DNA of 64,000 nt from a bacterium (GCA_027310575.1 DAIDAO010000045.1:1-64000), one strand, 5' to 3'. Positions 42,809 to 50,816 are shown, counted from the first letter of the stretch. Numbers and translations: made by a program. Notes: generated from the letters alone by a model not told the origin.

Positions 42809-43282
42809 GTGCTCAGGCCGAAGGGCCTCGTCACGCGCAAGGACGTGAAGCCTCTGTTCAGCATCGCCCAGGTCCCGCACAGGAAGCAGAGGTATGAGAC
42901 GGTCGGGGACTGGATCCCGGGGAAGCCTGCCCAGATCAGAGTGAGCAGGATGAAGGACCAGAGGTACGTGTTCCTCGTCGCCCTCCACGAGATGATAGAG
43001 TACGAGCTCTGCAGGATGCACGGCATCACGGACAGGGAGGTGGTCGCCTTCGACGTCAACTTCGAGGCCGAGAGGCGGATGAACCTCCACCCGCTGGACG
43101 CGGAGCCGGGGGACCACCCCAAGGCCCCGTACAGGAGCGAGCACGAATTCGCGACGATGATCGAGATGATGGTCGCGCAGAAGCTGGGGGTCAGCTGGTC
43201 TGACTACGAGAAGACCATACTTTCGCTCGGCCCCAGGCCGAAGAAGGTCCTGGTAGGGCCCCAGCTCAAGGAAAGAAGGTAA
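42809..43282 (+). CDS. Hypothetical protein with HEMIEYE metallo-motif
   Basis: 157 residues from a GTG (the track extends 68 residues upstream through the antisense of the neighbour's promoter). The segment VALHEMIEYELCRMHGI has HExxE and VAFDVNFEAER, and a second EHEFATMIEMMVAQKLG helix; this resembles small predicted metalloproteins. No catalytic claim is safe. The 232-base gap before it holds no other gene. Confidence 0.55.
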   Translation: MLRPKGLVTRKDVKPLFSIAQVPHRKQRYETVGDWIPGKPAQIRVSRMKDQRYVFLVALHEMIEYELCRMHGITDREVVAFDVNFEAERRMNLHPLDAEPGDHPKAPYRSEHEFATMIEMMVAQKLGVSWSDYEKTILSLGPRPKKVLVGPQLKERR

Positions 43283-43303
43283 GGGCCCGGCCTGCTTCAC
43301 GGC

Positions 43304-43312
43304 CTTAAATAA
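43304..43312 (+). promoter_or_regulatory. TATA-like box for the small membrane protein
   Basis: CTTAAATAA centred 30 bases before the ATG at 43338. Confidence 0.6.
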
Positions 43313-43337
43313 CAAGAGCGAGCCGTACCTGCCGCGA

Positions 43338-43748
43338 ATGTCAGCTTCTGAAGCCAAGTCCATGCCCATCAGGGGCGTTTCTGGTGCGATGTCATCCATG
43401 GAGAGGCTGATGCCTCCATACAACGACATCACCTTCTGGCTGGTCGCCAACGTCGTCCTGTTCCTGTACGTTGGAATCTTCGAGCTCGCCAACTCTTACG
43501 GGCCGGGCGCCTACTACTCGGCGGGGGCAGTGGTGCTCGCGGTCATCTACCTCCTCCTCTGGATGTTCCGCAGGAACAACAAGAAGATGGCAGACCAGTG
43601 GATCATGATCATCTCGGGCCTCGCGGTCCTTGGTGACCTTGCTGTCATGGGCTACCTGTTCCGTGGCAGCTTCTCGGGCGCCAGTGCCCTGCTCGACGTG
43701 GCTGGGCTGATGCTGTTCAGGACGACGTACAAAGAATATCGCGGCTAG
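43338..43748 (+). CDS. Small integral membrane protein
   Basis: 136 residues with a 30-residue polar N-terminus and four hydrophobic stretches (FWLVANVVLFLYVGIFELA, YYSAGAVVLAVIYLLLWMF, WIMIISGLAVLGDLAVMGYLF, SALLDVAGLMLF). Basic loop RRNNKK between helices 2 and 3. No family recognised. Leaderless ATG; monocistronic, followed by a separately promoted CNB gene. Confidence 0.68.
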   Translation: MSASEAKSMPIRGVSGAMSSMERLMPPYNDITFWLVANVVLFLYVGIFELANSYGPGAYYSAGAVVLAVIYLLLWMFRRNNKKMADQWIMIISGLAVLGDLAVMGYLFRGSFSGASALLDVAGLMLFRTTYKEYRG

Positions 43749-43822
43749 ACGTGGCCCGGACACAGGACTCCACCGCCCGACCAGCGTGAGCCTTGGACGC
43801 CAGCAGAAGACAAGACGTGGGG

Positions 43823-43829
43823 TTTAAAT
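43823..43829 (+). promoter_or_regulatory. TATA-like box for the cyclic-nucleotide-binding gene
   Basis: TTTAAAT centred 28 bases before the ATG at 43854. Confidence 0.6.
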
Positions 43830-43853
43830 CACTTCAAGATTTCTGGTGCACGA

Positions 43854-44279
43854 ATGGTCGGAGCCCCGGACGCGGCCGCGCTTATCGGCGAAGTCCCCTT
43901 CTTCGCAGGCCTCGATGCGAAGCGGAAGAAGGTCGTCGCTTCTCAGGGCAAGGAACTCTCGTACAACGCTGGGGATCCAATCGTGGAAGCCGGGTCCATG
44001 GGGGTTGGTTTCTACCTGATCCTGGACGGCAAGGTCGAGGTCAGAAAGGGAAAGAGCATCCTGGCCTCTCTCGGCAAAGGGCAGTTCTTCGGAGAGATGT
44101 CGCTCATCGACGAGGAGCCTAGGGCGGCAGATGTAGTGGCGGTGTCGCCGACGAAGTGCTGGGCGCTTTCGTCGTGGTCCTTCGGCGCCTTGGTCAAGTC
44201 GAACCCGGAGGTCGCCCTCACGATGCTCAAAGAACTGGTGAAGAGACTCCGGGCCGCACAGAGCTCCCCGACTTCCTGA
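43854..44279 (+). CDS. Cyclic-nucleotide-binding domain protein
   Basis: 141 residues, one CNB domain: GEVPFFAGLDAKRKKVVASQGKEL, YNAGDPIVEAGSMGVGFYLILDGKVEVRKG, and the phosphate-binding cassette GQFFGEMSLIDEEPRAADVVA with the Glu and Arg that contact the cyclic phosphate and ribose. No DNA-binding domain follows, so it would be a stand-alone sensor binding cAMP or cGMP. A class III cyclase is encoded 8 kb to the left. Confidence 0.9.
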   Translation: MVGAPDAAALIGEVPFFAGLDAKRKKVVASQGKELSYNAGDPIVEAGSMGVGFYLILDGKVEVRKGKSILASLGKGQFFGEMSLIDEEPRAADVVAVSPTKCWALSSWSFGALVKSNPEVALTMLKELVKRLRAAQSSPTS

Positions 44280-44316
44280 CTCCGGAACCCCTGGTTGGCA
44301 TCGCGGCCCTGAGACA

Positions 44317-45105
44317 TTGAAAATAGGACTCAGCACCTGGTCCCTGCTGAGCCTCGACGTCTGCTCTGCTGTCAAGACCATAGGGGATGCGGGGTTCGAA
44401 TACGTGGAACTCTGGGGGGAAGTCCCCCACGCCTATCCGGGGTGGGTGGATAGGCACAAGCTAAGAGAGGCGCTCTCCTCGTACGACATGGTGGTCACGA
44501 TGCACGCGCCATTCACCGATCTCAACCCCGCCACCCCTTTCCAGCCCGTGAAGGGGGCGGTCGAAAAGACCCTGGAAGACTTCGTCAGGCTTGGGGAGTT
44601 CCTTGGGGCGAAGATGGTCACGGTCCACCCGGGGAGCGTCCACAGCGAGAGCCTCGTCCCCTCTTCGGCCGAGAACTCTGTCGCCTCTCTCCGTAAGATG
44701 GCCAGGGCGGCCGGGGGACGATTCTCCATCAACGTAGAGAACCAGGTGAAAGGCAAGTCGAAGTATCACTTCCCCCTTGCCAGCACTGTCGAATCGCTCG
44801 ACCTGATCCTCGCCGAGGTTGAGGCGCTCCGCTTCACCCTCGACACGGGCCATGCCCATGCAAACGGCCAGGACCCTCTCGCTCTGGCCGAGAGGCAATG
44901 GTCGAAGCTGGCTGAGGTCCACCTGAGCGACAACGCCGGCGCCTCCGACGACCATCTCATCCCAGGTGAGGGGACCTCCCGCACCAAGGGGCTCATGGAG
45001 AAGCTAGCAGGCACGGAAACCCTCCTGTGTCTCGAGCTGGACCCCCACAGGTACACCCCCGACCAGGTCCTTCAGGCTTCGGTTTCGTTCAAAAACAGTA
45101 TATAA
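44317..45105 (+). CDS. Xylose isomerase-like TIM-barrel protein (sugar phosphate isomerase/epimerase)
   Basis: 262 residues from a TTG: KIGLSTWSLLSLD start strand, FEYVELWGE, DMVVTMHAPFTDLNP with metal-binding His, VTVHPGS, INVENQVKG, LRFTLDTGHAHANG, AEVHLSDNAGASDDHLIPGEG. These are the AP_endonuc_2/IolE-type metal ligands (E, H, D, H, E). Isomerases or epimerases of sugars; substrate unknown. Follows the CNB gene by 37 bases; possible co-transcription. Confidence 0.85.
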   Translation: MKIGLSTWSLLSLDVCSAVKTIGDAGFEYVELWGEVPHAYPGWVDRHKLREALSSYDMVVTMHAPFTDLNPATPFQPVKGAVEKTLEDFVRLGEFLGAKMVTVHPGSVHSESLVPSSAENSVASLRKMARAAGGRFSINVENQVKGKSKYHFPLASTVESLDLILAEVEALRFTLDTGHAHANGQDPLALAERQWSKLAEVHLSDNAGASDDHLIPGEGTSRTKGLMEKLAGTETLLCLELDPHRYTPDQVLQASVSFKNSI

Positions 45106-45107
45106 TA
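45099..45107 (+). promoter_or_regulatory. Strong TATA box overlapping the upstream stop codon
   Basis: TATATAATA overlaps the stop of the isomerase gene and lies about 38 bases before the TTG at 45141, implying a roughly 10-base leader for the DUF4382 gene. Confidence 0.55.
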
Positions 45108-45140
45108 TACGGAGGCATACGTAAGCCAGGGGGGTCGGGC

Positions 45141-45647
45141 TTGAAGACTTCTCTCGTAGCCGCAGTCCTCGTCGTCATCGTGGTAGCAGGGGCTGCAGCG
45201 GTCCTGTTTCTCTCCTCACCGACGGGAAGCCTCGTGGTAGGGGTGAAAGACGCTCCTTCGACGGGAGCCGTCACCCACATCTACCTGACGATGACAGATC
45301 TGACTTTGCAGGGGTCCGGGAATTCCAGCACCACGTACAAGGTGAACGCGACCACGTTCGACCTCCTCGGGCTTACCAACGTGACAAAGTGGCTGGGCAA
45401 GAGCAGCGTGCCTGTGGGCGACTACACCATGGTGAGGTTCACGGTAACGAGCGCCATAGCCACGGTCAGCGGTGCGAACGTGACCCTCAAGGTCCCCAGC
45501 GGAGAGATCAAGGTCCCGATCCACTTCACCATAGCCTCGGGCAAGACCACCACGGTGGTCCTTGACATAACCGCGGACATGACTGCCATCAGCGCAGCGA
45601 ACGAGCTCAGGCCTGTCGTCACGGGCCTGGTCACACCGCCAAGATGA
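45141..45647 (+). CDS. DUF4382 domain surface protein
   Basis: 168 residues from a TTG. An N-terminal anchor (SLVAAVLVVIVVAGAAAVLFLSS) is followed by a complete DUF4382 domain: GSLVVGVKDAPSTGAVTHIYLTMTDLTLQG, TFDLLGLTNVTKWLG, VPVGDYTMVRFTVTSA, VPIHFTIASGKTTTVVLDI. Known in archaea and bacteria as extracytosolic beta-sandwich proteins of unknown role. The stop is 4 bases before the PH/zinc-ribbon gene, so the two are co-translated. Confidence 0.82.
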   Translation: MKTSLVAAVLVVIVVAGAAAVLFLSSPTGSLVVGVKDAPSTGAVTHIYLTMTDLTLQGSGNSSTTYKVNATTFDLLGLTNVTKWLGKSSVPVGDYTMVRFTVTSAIATVSGANVTLKVPSGEIKVPIHFTIASGKTTTVVLDITADMTAISAANELRPVVTGLVTPPR

Positions 45648-45651
45648 CGAC

Positions 45652-46143
45652 ATGGAGTCCGTCCCAGACGACCTGAAGGAGGTGCTCGCCCCGAACGAGC
45701 AGGTCCAGCTGTACATCAGGCAGAAGATCTACCATCCGAAGATCAACATAGATTCCGTGGTCATCACGAACGAGAGGATAATCCTCAGGCACCCGCACGC
45801 CATGCGGCTGAGGAAGGACTACACAGACTACAACTACCAGGACGTCTCGAACGTCGTCCTCGACAAGGGGATACTCCGCTCGACAGTCAGGTGCACTCTG
45901 AGGCTCGGCGGAGAGCCGCTCGCCCTGGGCGATCTGCCCAACTCCGAAGCGGAGAAGGCCTATGGTCTGATACGGGAGAACCTGGTCAGATACCAGTCCC
46001 CGTTCGCCGCTCCCCAGTCGGGCATACCCCCGTTCCGCCAGACGGCGGCTCCGTCGGCCTTCGCCCCAGGGACCTGCAGCAAGTGCGGCGCCCCTCTCGG
46101 GGCCGGGCAGAAGTACTGCGGCAGCTGCGGCGCCCCTGTCTAG
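45652..46143 (+). CDS. PH-like domain protein with C-terminal zinc ribbon
   Basis: 163 residues. Residues 5-110 are a bacterial-PH-type domain (VLAPNEQVQLYIRQKIYHPKINIDSVVITNERIILRHPHAMRLRKDYTDYNYQDVSNV); after a Pro/Ala linker the C-terminus is a double-Cys zinc ribbon (GTCSKCGAPLGAGQKYCGSCGAPV). Cytosolic. Only 4 bases after the DUF4382 stop, hence a functional pairing is likely though its nature is unknown. Confidence 0.8.
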   Translation: MESVPDDLKEVLAPNEQVQLYIRQKIYHPKINIDSVVITNERIILRHPHAMRLRKDYTDYNYQDVSNVVLDKGILRSTVRCTLRLGGEPLALGDLPNSEAEKAYGLIRENLVRYQSPFAAPQSGIPPFRQTAAPSAFAPGTCSKCGAPLGAGQKYCGSCGAPV

Positions 46144-46146
46144 TCC

Positions 46147-47688
46147 CTAGCGCCGGGCAATCTCTACGAGTTCGAAGGGCTGTCTCCCCTTCGACGCTGG
46201 GAGACCCGAGATCCCCCCCACCAGACTCTCCGCAGCCACCCCTCTCCTCTCCAGGACCTTCGCAAGCATGAGAGACGTGTTCCCGGCCATGCAGACGACG
46301 AGCATCGGCCTGCCGTCTCTCGGGACGAGGCGCTCGAACCCCTCCGACGGCTCCGCTCCGTTGAGCACGGCCTGCACGTCCCTGACGTCGGCCACCATTA
46401 CCTCGGACTCCGCGCACCCGAGCGACGAAGCGATCGCCCTGACCCCCTCGGCCTTGGGGACGAACATGTTGTGGGCCCAGACCACGGCCCCGTACTCTCC
46501 GATAGACGCGGCCGCTTCGTCCAGCCTGACCTGGTCCCTCTTCCCCCTCCTGGCGACCGCCCCGACCTCGGAGAGGTACTTCGAAGCCCCGTCAGCCACG
46601 ATGACCGCGAACTTCTTCCCGACGCCGTAGTTGATGAGCTCCATGCAGGCGTAGAGTGCCAGCGCCCCGCTCTCCCCCACGTCGTACCCCTTCCCGTTCA
46701 GGAACTCGAAGAGCCTGCTCGCCTCCTCGAAGTCGACCTCGTGCGCTCCGAGGTAGGATGCGGGTTCGAAGAACTTCAGCCCCGCGGCCTTCTCCTTCGT
46801 CCGTATGCCGGCCACGTCCTGGCCCGACAGGGGGAATACGACCCTCACCCCCTTCCTCCCGTGCTTGGACGCGACGTACCGGCTCAGTCCGAGCGCGGTC
46901 CCGCCAGTCCCGAAGGCGCACACGAAGTCTGTCTCACCGAGCGAGGCGCCCGACCTGCCCAGCTGCTGGTCGAGCTCGGGCCCTGTGACCGTCCTGTGGA
47001 CCTCGACGTTCAGCTCGTTGTCGTACTGTTCGGTGCAGAATCCGCCGTAAGCCTGCGCAAGCAGCTTCGCCAGGCCGATGGCGTCCTGGCGCGCGAGCAG
47101 GGACTCGGCCTCTCCCCGCACACTGTCGAATGGTTTCGTGTCGAAGCCCAGCTGTCCGAGCTGCTGCCTGACGCTCGCAGCCACGCCGGCGGCCACGAGC
47201 AGGTCCGCGTCCCCCTTCAGCCCAGGGGCAGGGCAGATGTCGATATCCAGGTTGATCAGCCTGACCCCGTCTTTCTGCAGCCGGTCGACCACCCCCTGCT
47301 GGAGCCTCCTGGAGACCAGGGCCACGACGTCGAGGCCGAGCTTCCCGATGGCGCCCAGCGCGAGGCCGAAGTTCCCTGAAGTCGCCTCGAACACCGTCTG
47401 GCCCTCGGCCAGCTTTCCGGAAGAAATCGCGTCCCTTACTATGGCGACCGCGGGCCTGACCTTGACCGACCCGCCTTCGATCTTGGAGTCCAGCTTCGCG
47501 AAGACCCGCGTCCCGTCTCTGTCCAGGTCGAGCCCGTACTCCGAACGGGCGCACTCGAGCAGCACGTCGGTCACGTCCACCAGTGGGGTGGGGTTGGCGA
47601 CCGACCCCCCCTCCAGGTGAGGCACCCTGGCCCAGACCTCGGAGTCGAACTTGGCCAGGAGGGTCGTGTCAACCGTGGTGCCCTGCAT
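46147..47688 (-). CDS. Cysteine synthase-like PLP enzyme fused to a rhodanese-like domain
   Basis: 513 residues from the ATG at 47688. Residues 30-390: fold-type II PLP enzyme with lysine in KIEGGSVKVRPAVAI, cofactor loop TVFEATSGNFGLALG and GTGGTALGLSRYVA. Residues 410-513: a rhodanese-like tail with VWAHNMFVPKAEGV, VMVADVRDVQAV and the loop MLVVCMAGNTSLM holding a Cys. The architecture suggests sulfur from the rhodanese is used or supplied during O-acetyl/phosphoserine sulfhydrylation (inference). Start fixed by the palindromic TATA box 28 bases upstream; the track starts seven codons too early. Confidence 0.82.
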   Translation of the reverse strand: MQGTTVDTTLLAKFDSEVWARVPHLEGGSVANPTPLVDVTDVLLECARSEYGLDLDRDGTRVFAKLDSKIEGGSVKVRPAVAIVRDAISSGKLAEGQTVFEATSGNFGLALGAIGKLGLDVVALVSRRLQQGVVDRLQKDGVRLINLDIDICPAPGLKGDADLLVAAGVAASVRQQLGQLGFDTKPFDSVRGEAESLLARQDAIGLAKLLAQAYGGFCTEQYDNELNVEVHRTVTGPELDQQLGRSGASLGETDFVCAFGTGGTALGLSRYVASKHGRKGVRVVFPLSGQDVAGIRTKEKAAGLKFFEPASYLGAHEVDFEEASRLFEFLNGKGYDVGESGALALYACMELINYGVGKKFAVIVADGASKYLSEVGAVARRGKRDQVRLDEAAASIGEYGAVVWAHNMFVPKAEGVRAIASSLGCAESEVMVADVRDVQAVLNGAEPSEGFERLVPRDGRPMLVVCMAGNTSLMLAKVLERRGVAAESLVGGISGLPASKGRQPFELVEIARR

Positions 47689-47712
47689 AGAGGGGTCCGT
47701 CGCCGGCATGGT

Positions 47713-47729
47713 TTATATAACATATGTTA
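47713..47729. promoter_or_regulatory. Shared palindromic TATA box and overlapping inverted repeat
   Basis: TTATATAA (47713-47720) is its own reverse complement. Its centre is 28 bases from the GTG at 47744 (plus) and 28 bases from the ATG at 47688 (minus). AACATATGTT (47719-47728), also palindromic, overlaps its right edge. Confidence 0.65.
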
Positions 47730-47743
47730 TCTCTGCATGAATC

Positions 47744-48082
47744 GTGAAGCCCGCTTACACCGCCCCTGAGGTCCCGGACGAGAAGGTCACGCCCGCCCTG
47801 GTGAGGGACGAGCTGCTGAAGTGCTTCGAGAGCGCCAACGGCGAGTTCGCAGAGCTGATGCATCAGCCGGTCACAGACGAGCAGCTGAAGCGGCAGGTGA
47901 AGACCTTCGTGGAGGGGGTCTTCTCGCAGTGCGGGGTCGACTACGTCTCCCCGACAAAGGACGGGATCCTCGCGGCCATAGCCGAGTGCAAGCGCAACGC
48001 AGAGCAGATGATGGGCTCCCGGGGCGAGGAGATAATCAAGCACCACTATTCTGAAATGATGAAGCTCGTGGACAGGCTCTAG
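47744..48082 (+). CDS. Small helical hypothetical protein
   Basis: 112 residues, helical and charged: PALVRDELLKCFESANGEFAELMHQPVTDEQLKRQVKTFVEGVFSQCGVDYVSPTKDGILAAIAECKRNAEQMM. Three cysteines. No family recognised. GTG start from the shared TATA box, transcribed away from the cysteine-synthase fusion, so they may be co-regulated. Confidence 0.7.
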   Translation: MKPAYTAPEVPDEKVTPALVRDELLKCFESANGEFAELMHQPVTDEQLKRQVKTFVEGVFSQCGVDYVSPTKDGILAAIAECKRNAEQMMGSRGEEIIKHHYSEMMKLVDRL

Positions 48083-48088
48083 CCCTGC

Positions 48089-48544
48089 CTAGCCTTCTTC
48101 TTTCTTCTGTTCACGCCTGAACTTCTCGGGGGGCCCCATGTACAGGCTCGAGGGCGCTTCCTTCGGGAGCACATACCGGACGTAGGGGTACCCGCGCTTG
48201 TCGTGGTAGACGTCTGAGCCCTCCTCCCCCTTCCTGAATGCCTTCTCGAATCCATCCCAGTCCTGGTCATGGATCGCCTTGAAGATGGGCTGGAGGTACT
48301 CCTTGTCGTAGGCGTCAAGGTCCTCTGCATACTTCGGCCTCGTGACCTTCGCAGTCCTGAAGGCCGCCCTGAGCTGGTTCAGCTGGTGCGCAGCCATCTT
48401 CCAGTTCCCCCCCTTCGCCGCGTAGTAGGCGTTCGTGTAGCGCTCCCCTGTCTCTTTCATCAGGGCCGCCATCCCCGGCTGGATCTCGGCGAGCTGGTCT
48501 ATGGTCATCTCGCCGTGGTGCGTCTTCGCCTTGATGTCGCTCAT
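48089..48544 (-). CDS. Hypothetical helical protein
   Basis: 151 residues: an N-terminal QLAEIQPGMAALMKETGERYTNAYYAAKGGNWKMAAHQLNQLRAAFRTAKVTRPKYAEDLDAYDKEYLQPIFKAI forms a probable four-helix bundle; the end is basic and Glu-rich. No signal peptide. Convergent with the previous gene with 6 bases between stops. Family not recognised; similar layouts occur in heme-free cytochrome-like bundles, but no heme motif is present. Confidence 0.6.
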   Translation of the reverse strand: MSDIKAKTHHGEMTIDQLAEIQPGMAALMKETGERYTNAYYAAKGGNWKMAAHQLNQLRAAFRTAKVTRPKYAEDLDAYDKEYLQPIFKAIHDQDWDGFEKAFRKGEEGSDVYHDKRGYPYVRYVLPKEAPSSLYMGPPEKFRREQKKEEG

Positions 48545-48684
48545 CGGCTTCGCCCCCCTGGTCCCAAAGCGGGCAAGAAAAGGCCTAGGGTGGGGGCCTG
48601 ATGGGGGTGAGCGGCTCCCTGGGGCCTGAAGGCTGGGGGAAGTTCGGTTCCCTCGGGAAGGACGCGCGAGGGGTGCGGAACAAC

Positions 48685-49629
48685 CTATGCCTCGGCCTCC
48701 CTCGGCGTCACCTGCAGGTCGACCACCTTCTCCGCCCTCAGGATCCTTAGGCTGACCGCGTTCCCGACGACGTCGCCGGAGAGCGCCCTGTGGAGCTCGA
48801 ACTCGTCCGTGGCCCTGGCGTCTCCCAACCTCAGAATGACGTCCCCGATGGCGACCCCCGCGGCCTTCGCAGGGGACCCCACGTCCACCGCCCTTACCAG
48901 GAGCCCCTCATCCTGGCCGACGTCAGCCGCGTTGCCGACGTCCTCAGGCAGCTCGATCGGCTCGACCACGACCCCTAGGAACCCCTTCTTCACCCTCCCG
49001 TCCTTGGAGATCTTGTCGACCGTCTCCTTCAGGGAGTCGACCGATACGGCGACCCCTCTTCCGGCGAAATAGGCCACATTCATCCCCACGAGGTTTCCGG
49101 ACGCGTCGACCAGCGGTCCCCCAGAGTAGCCCGGGTTCAGCTTGGCGTCAGAGACCACCGCGTCTTCGATCATGGCACCCCAGAACCCCCTCATGCTTCT
49201 CCTGTGGCTCGTCACTATACCGGAAGTCGCCGAGACTCTCCGGCCGTAGGCGTTGGCAAGAGCGAGCACGAACTGCCCCACCCTGACGCCGTCGGCCGTC
49301 CCGAACTTCACCGGGGCGAGCCCCGATGCCTCGACCTTCAGGACCGCCACATCCGAGTAGGGGTCCCTGCCCAGGACCTTGGCCTCGAGCTCCGCGCCGT
49401 CCCCGAGGGTCACAGTCGCCTCGGAAGACTGCCCTACGACGTGGCCTGCCGTTACGATGAGCCCGTCCTGCGACCAGGCCATCCCTGTGCCTCCTCTTCT
49501 GCCCGCGTTGACGCTCACCACGGAAGGCGAGACGCCGTCGGCCAGCTCCGCTACAGCGTCTGAAAATGACTGCAGGAGCCGGATCCCCTCTGTCTCTGTC
49601 ATCCTGTCGATATCACCTGCCGTGGCCAT
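48685..49629 (-). CDS. HtrA/DegP-type serine protease with one PDZ domain
   Basis: 314 residues. Trypsin-like domain with catalytic His in LIVTAGHVVGQ, Asp in DPYSDVAVLKVE and Ser in LNPGYSGGPLVD (usual GNSGGP here is GYSGGP). A single PDZ domain follows (KKGFLGVVVEPIELP ... AGVAIGDVILRLGDARATDEFELHRAL). No signal peptide or membrane anchor is visible, so it would act in the cytosol, unlike bacterial DegP. It follows a winged-helix gene by 42 bases. Confidence 0.9.
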   Translation of the reverse strand: MATAGDIDRMTETEGIRLLQSFSDAVAELADGVSPSVVSVNAGRRGGTGMAWSQDGLIVTAGHVVGQSSEATVTLGDGAELEAKVLGRDPYSDVAVLKVEASGLAPVKFGTADGVRVGQFVLALANAYGRRVSATSGIVTSHRRSMRGFWGAMIEDAVVSDAKLNPGYSGGPLVDASGNLVGMNVAYFAGRGVAVSVDSLKETVDKISKDGRVKKGFLGVVVEPIELPEDVGNAADVGQDEGLLVRAVDVGSPAKAAGVAIGDVILRLGDARATDEFELHRALSGDVVGNAVSLRILRAEKVVDLQVTPREAEA

Positions 49630-49671
49630 GGTCAGGCGTCTACTTGTTGAGCAGGTTCGGGCGGTACCGGC

Positions 49672-50295
49672 TCACATCGCGTACGGTGTGGAGTACGATA
49701 TCCGCATGAGCGCCGGCCTGGCTCCCGGCCGCGGGCTGGTGTAGAGCCTCGAGATCCTCCCCATGAGCTGATGGGCGGCGCGCACCGCCTTTGGAAGGTC
49801 CGAATCCTTTGCGACCTTCGCGTCCACCTCCAGCTGGTCTCCGGAGAACTTCGCGCTGATCAGGGCGGACCCGTCCTCAGTCACCCATTTCATGACGAAC
49901 CCTTCCTCGCCTTCCGACATCCCCACCCACCTCATGGTGTCGAACCACCTCCCCTTGAGCGCAGCAGCGATCGTCCCTGCGCTCGCCTCGTACGGCAGGA
50001 ACGTTTGGAGAATGGGGACCCTCCTGGTCGCGTCGAAGGGCGCCCTCAGGGAGAACGACTCCTTCGCCTTGTCTGTGACGCTGTACCCGTCCGGGGACCT
50101 GACCACCATGCCGACATCTTCCAGGCGCTCCAGCGACCTGGAAAGCGTCTCGGGGTGCGCACCCGTGATCCTCCTGAGCCCGTCGAAGGTGAAGACAGAC
50201 AGCCCTTCTTCTTCAATCGCCCTGACCACTTCGGCGTCTCTGGGGCTCACCGATGCATCCTCGTCTTCCGCTCGAGCGCCTTCGCTGTTCCGCAA
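49672..50295 (-). CDS. Winged-helix regulator
   Basis: 207 residues: an acidic N-terminus, then VSPRDAEVVRAIEEEGLSVFTFDGLRRITGAHPETLSRSLERLEDVGMVVRSPDGYSVTDKAKESF, a winged helix, followed by a ligand-like domain (RWFDTMRWVGMSEGEEGFVMKWVTEDGSALISAKFSGDQLEVDAKV). No family recognised for the second domain. The HtrA gene is directly downstream in the same direction and may be its target. Confidence 0.75.
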   Translation of the reverse strand: MRNSEGARAEDEDASVSPRDAEVVRAIEEEGLSVFTFDGLRRITGAHPETLSRSLERLEDVGMVVRSPDGYSVTDKAKESFSLRAPFDATRRVPILQTFLPYEASAGTIAAALKGRWFDTMRWVGMSEGEEGFVMKWVTEDGSALISAKFSGDQLEVDAKVAKDSDLPKAVRAAHQLMGRISRLYTSPRPGARPALMRISYSTPYAM

Positions 50296-50345
50296 AGAAC
50301 TCTGGGCTTGAATACCCTCGCCTCTTTAAAAAACAACCGCGGACT

Positions 50346-50735
50346 TCACGCGCCGTCCTTCCGCCTGCGGAAGACCAGGTTCCTCCCCTCCTTCTCCATC
50401 TCCAGGCTCCCCTGCGCGACCATGACGTAGAGGCACATGAGGAGGTCGAACCTCATGGCTACCTTGTCTTCCGAGCCGAACGCGTCCTCCAGCCTTCCGT
50501 CCTTGAGGAGCGACCCCGAAGTGACCTCCTCCTTCCCCACCACCTTCGACAGAGCCTGGACCTTGGTCGCCGAGACGTGCGTCATATGGAAGGAAAGCGA
50601 TCCCCTGTTGCTGGGGCTGAACACGAGGAAGTCCCCTCCCGCTGTCCTGAAGACCTGATACTCCTGCCTGACCGCTTCAACCGTCCCCACTGGGACGAGC
50701 GCATTGAAGAAACCCGAGACGTCTGCCCGGCTCAA
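50346..50735 (-). CDS. Hypothetical protein with TTG start
   Basis: 129 residues from TTG 50735 (SRADVSGFFNALVPVGTVEAVRQEYQVF). A strand-rich first half and a helical second half with FDLLMCLYVMVAQGSLEM. The track's upstream 29 residues read through the divergent promoter. GCATTTATGC on the minus strand is 29 bases before the TTG. No family recognised. The winged-helix gene follows 50 bases later. Confidence 0.6.
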   Translation of the reverse strand: MSRADVSGFFNALVPVGTVEAVRQEYQVFRTAGGDFLVFSPSNRGSLSFHMTHVSATKVQALSKVVGKEEVTSGSLLKDGRLEDAFGSEDKVAMRFDLLMCLYVMVAQGSLEMEKEGRNLVFRRRKDGA

Positions 50736-50759
50736 GAGGCCACCCTTTCTCCCGCGGAT

Positions 50760-50796
50760 GCATTTATGCCTCCCCACCAATAGTGCAGAAATATTC
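50760..50796. promoter_or_regulatory. Divergent promoter pair
   Basis: GCATTTATGC (50760-50769) is 29 bases before the minus-strand TTG at 50735; GAAATATTC (50788-50796) is about 25 bases before the plus-strand ATG at 50817. Confidence 0.55.
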
Positions 50797-50816
50797 CTCC
50801 GGCCAGGCTCGGACGT

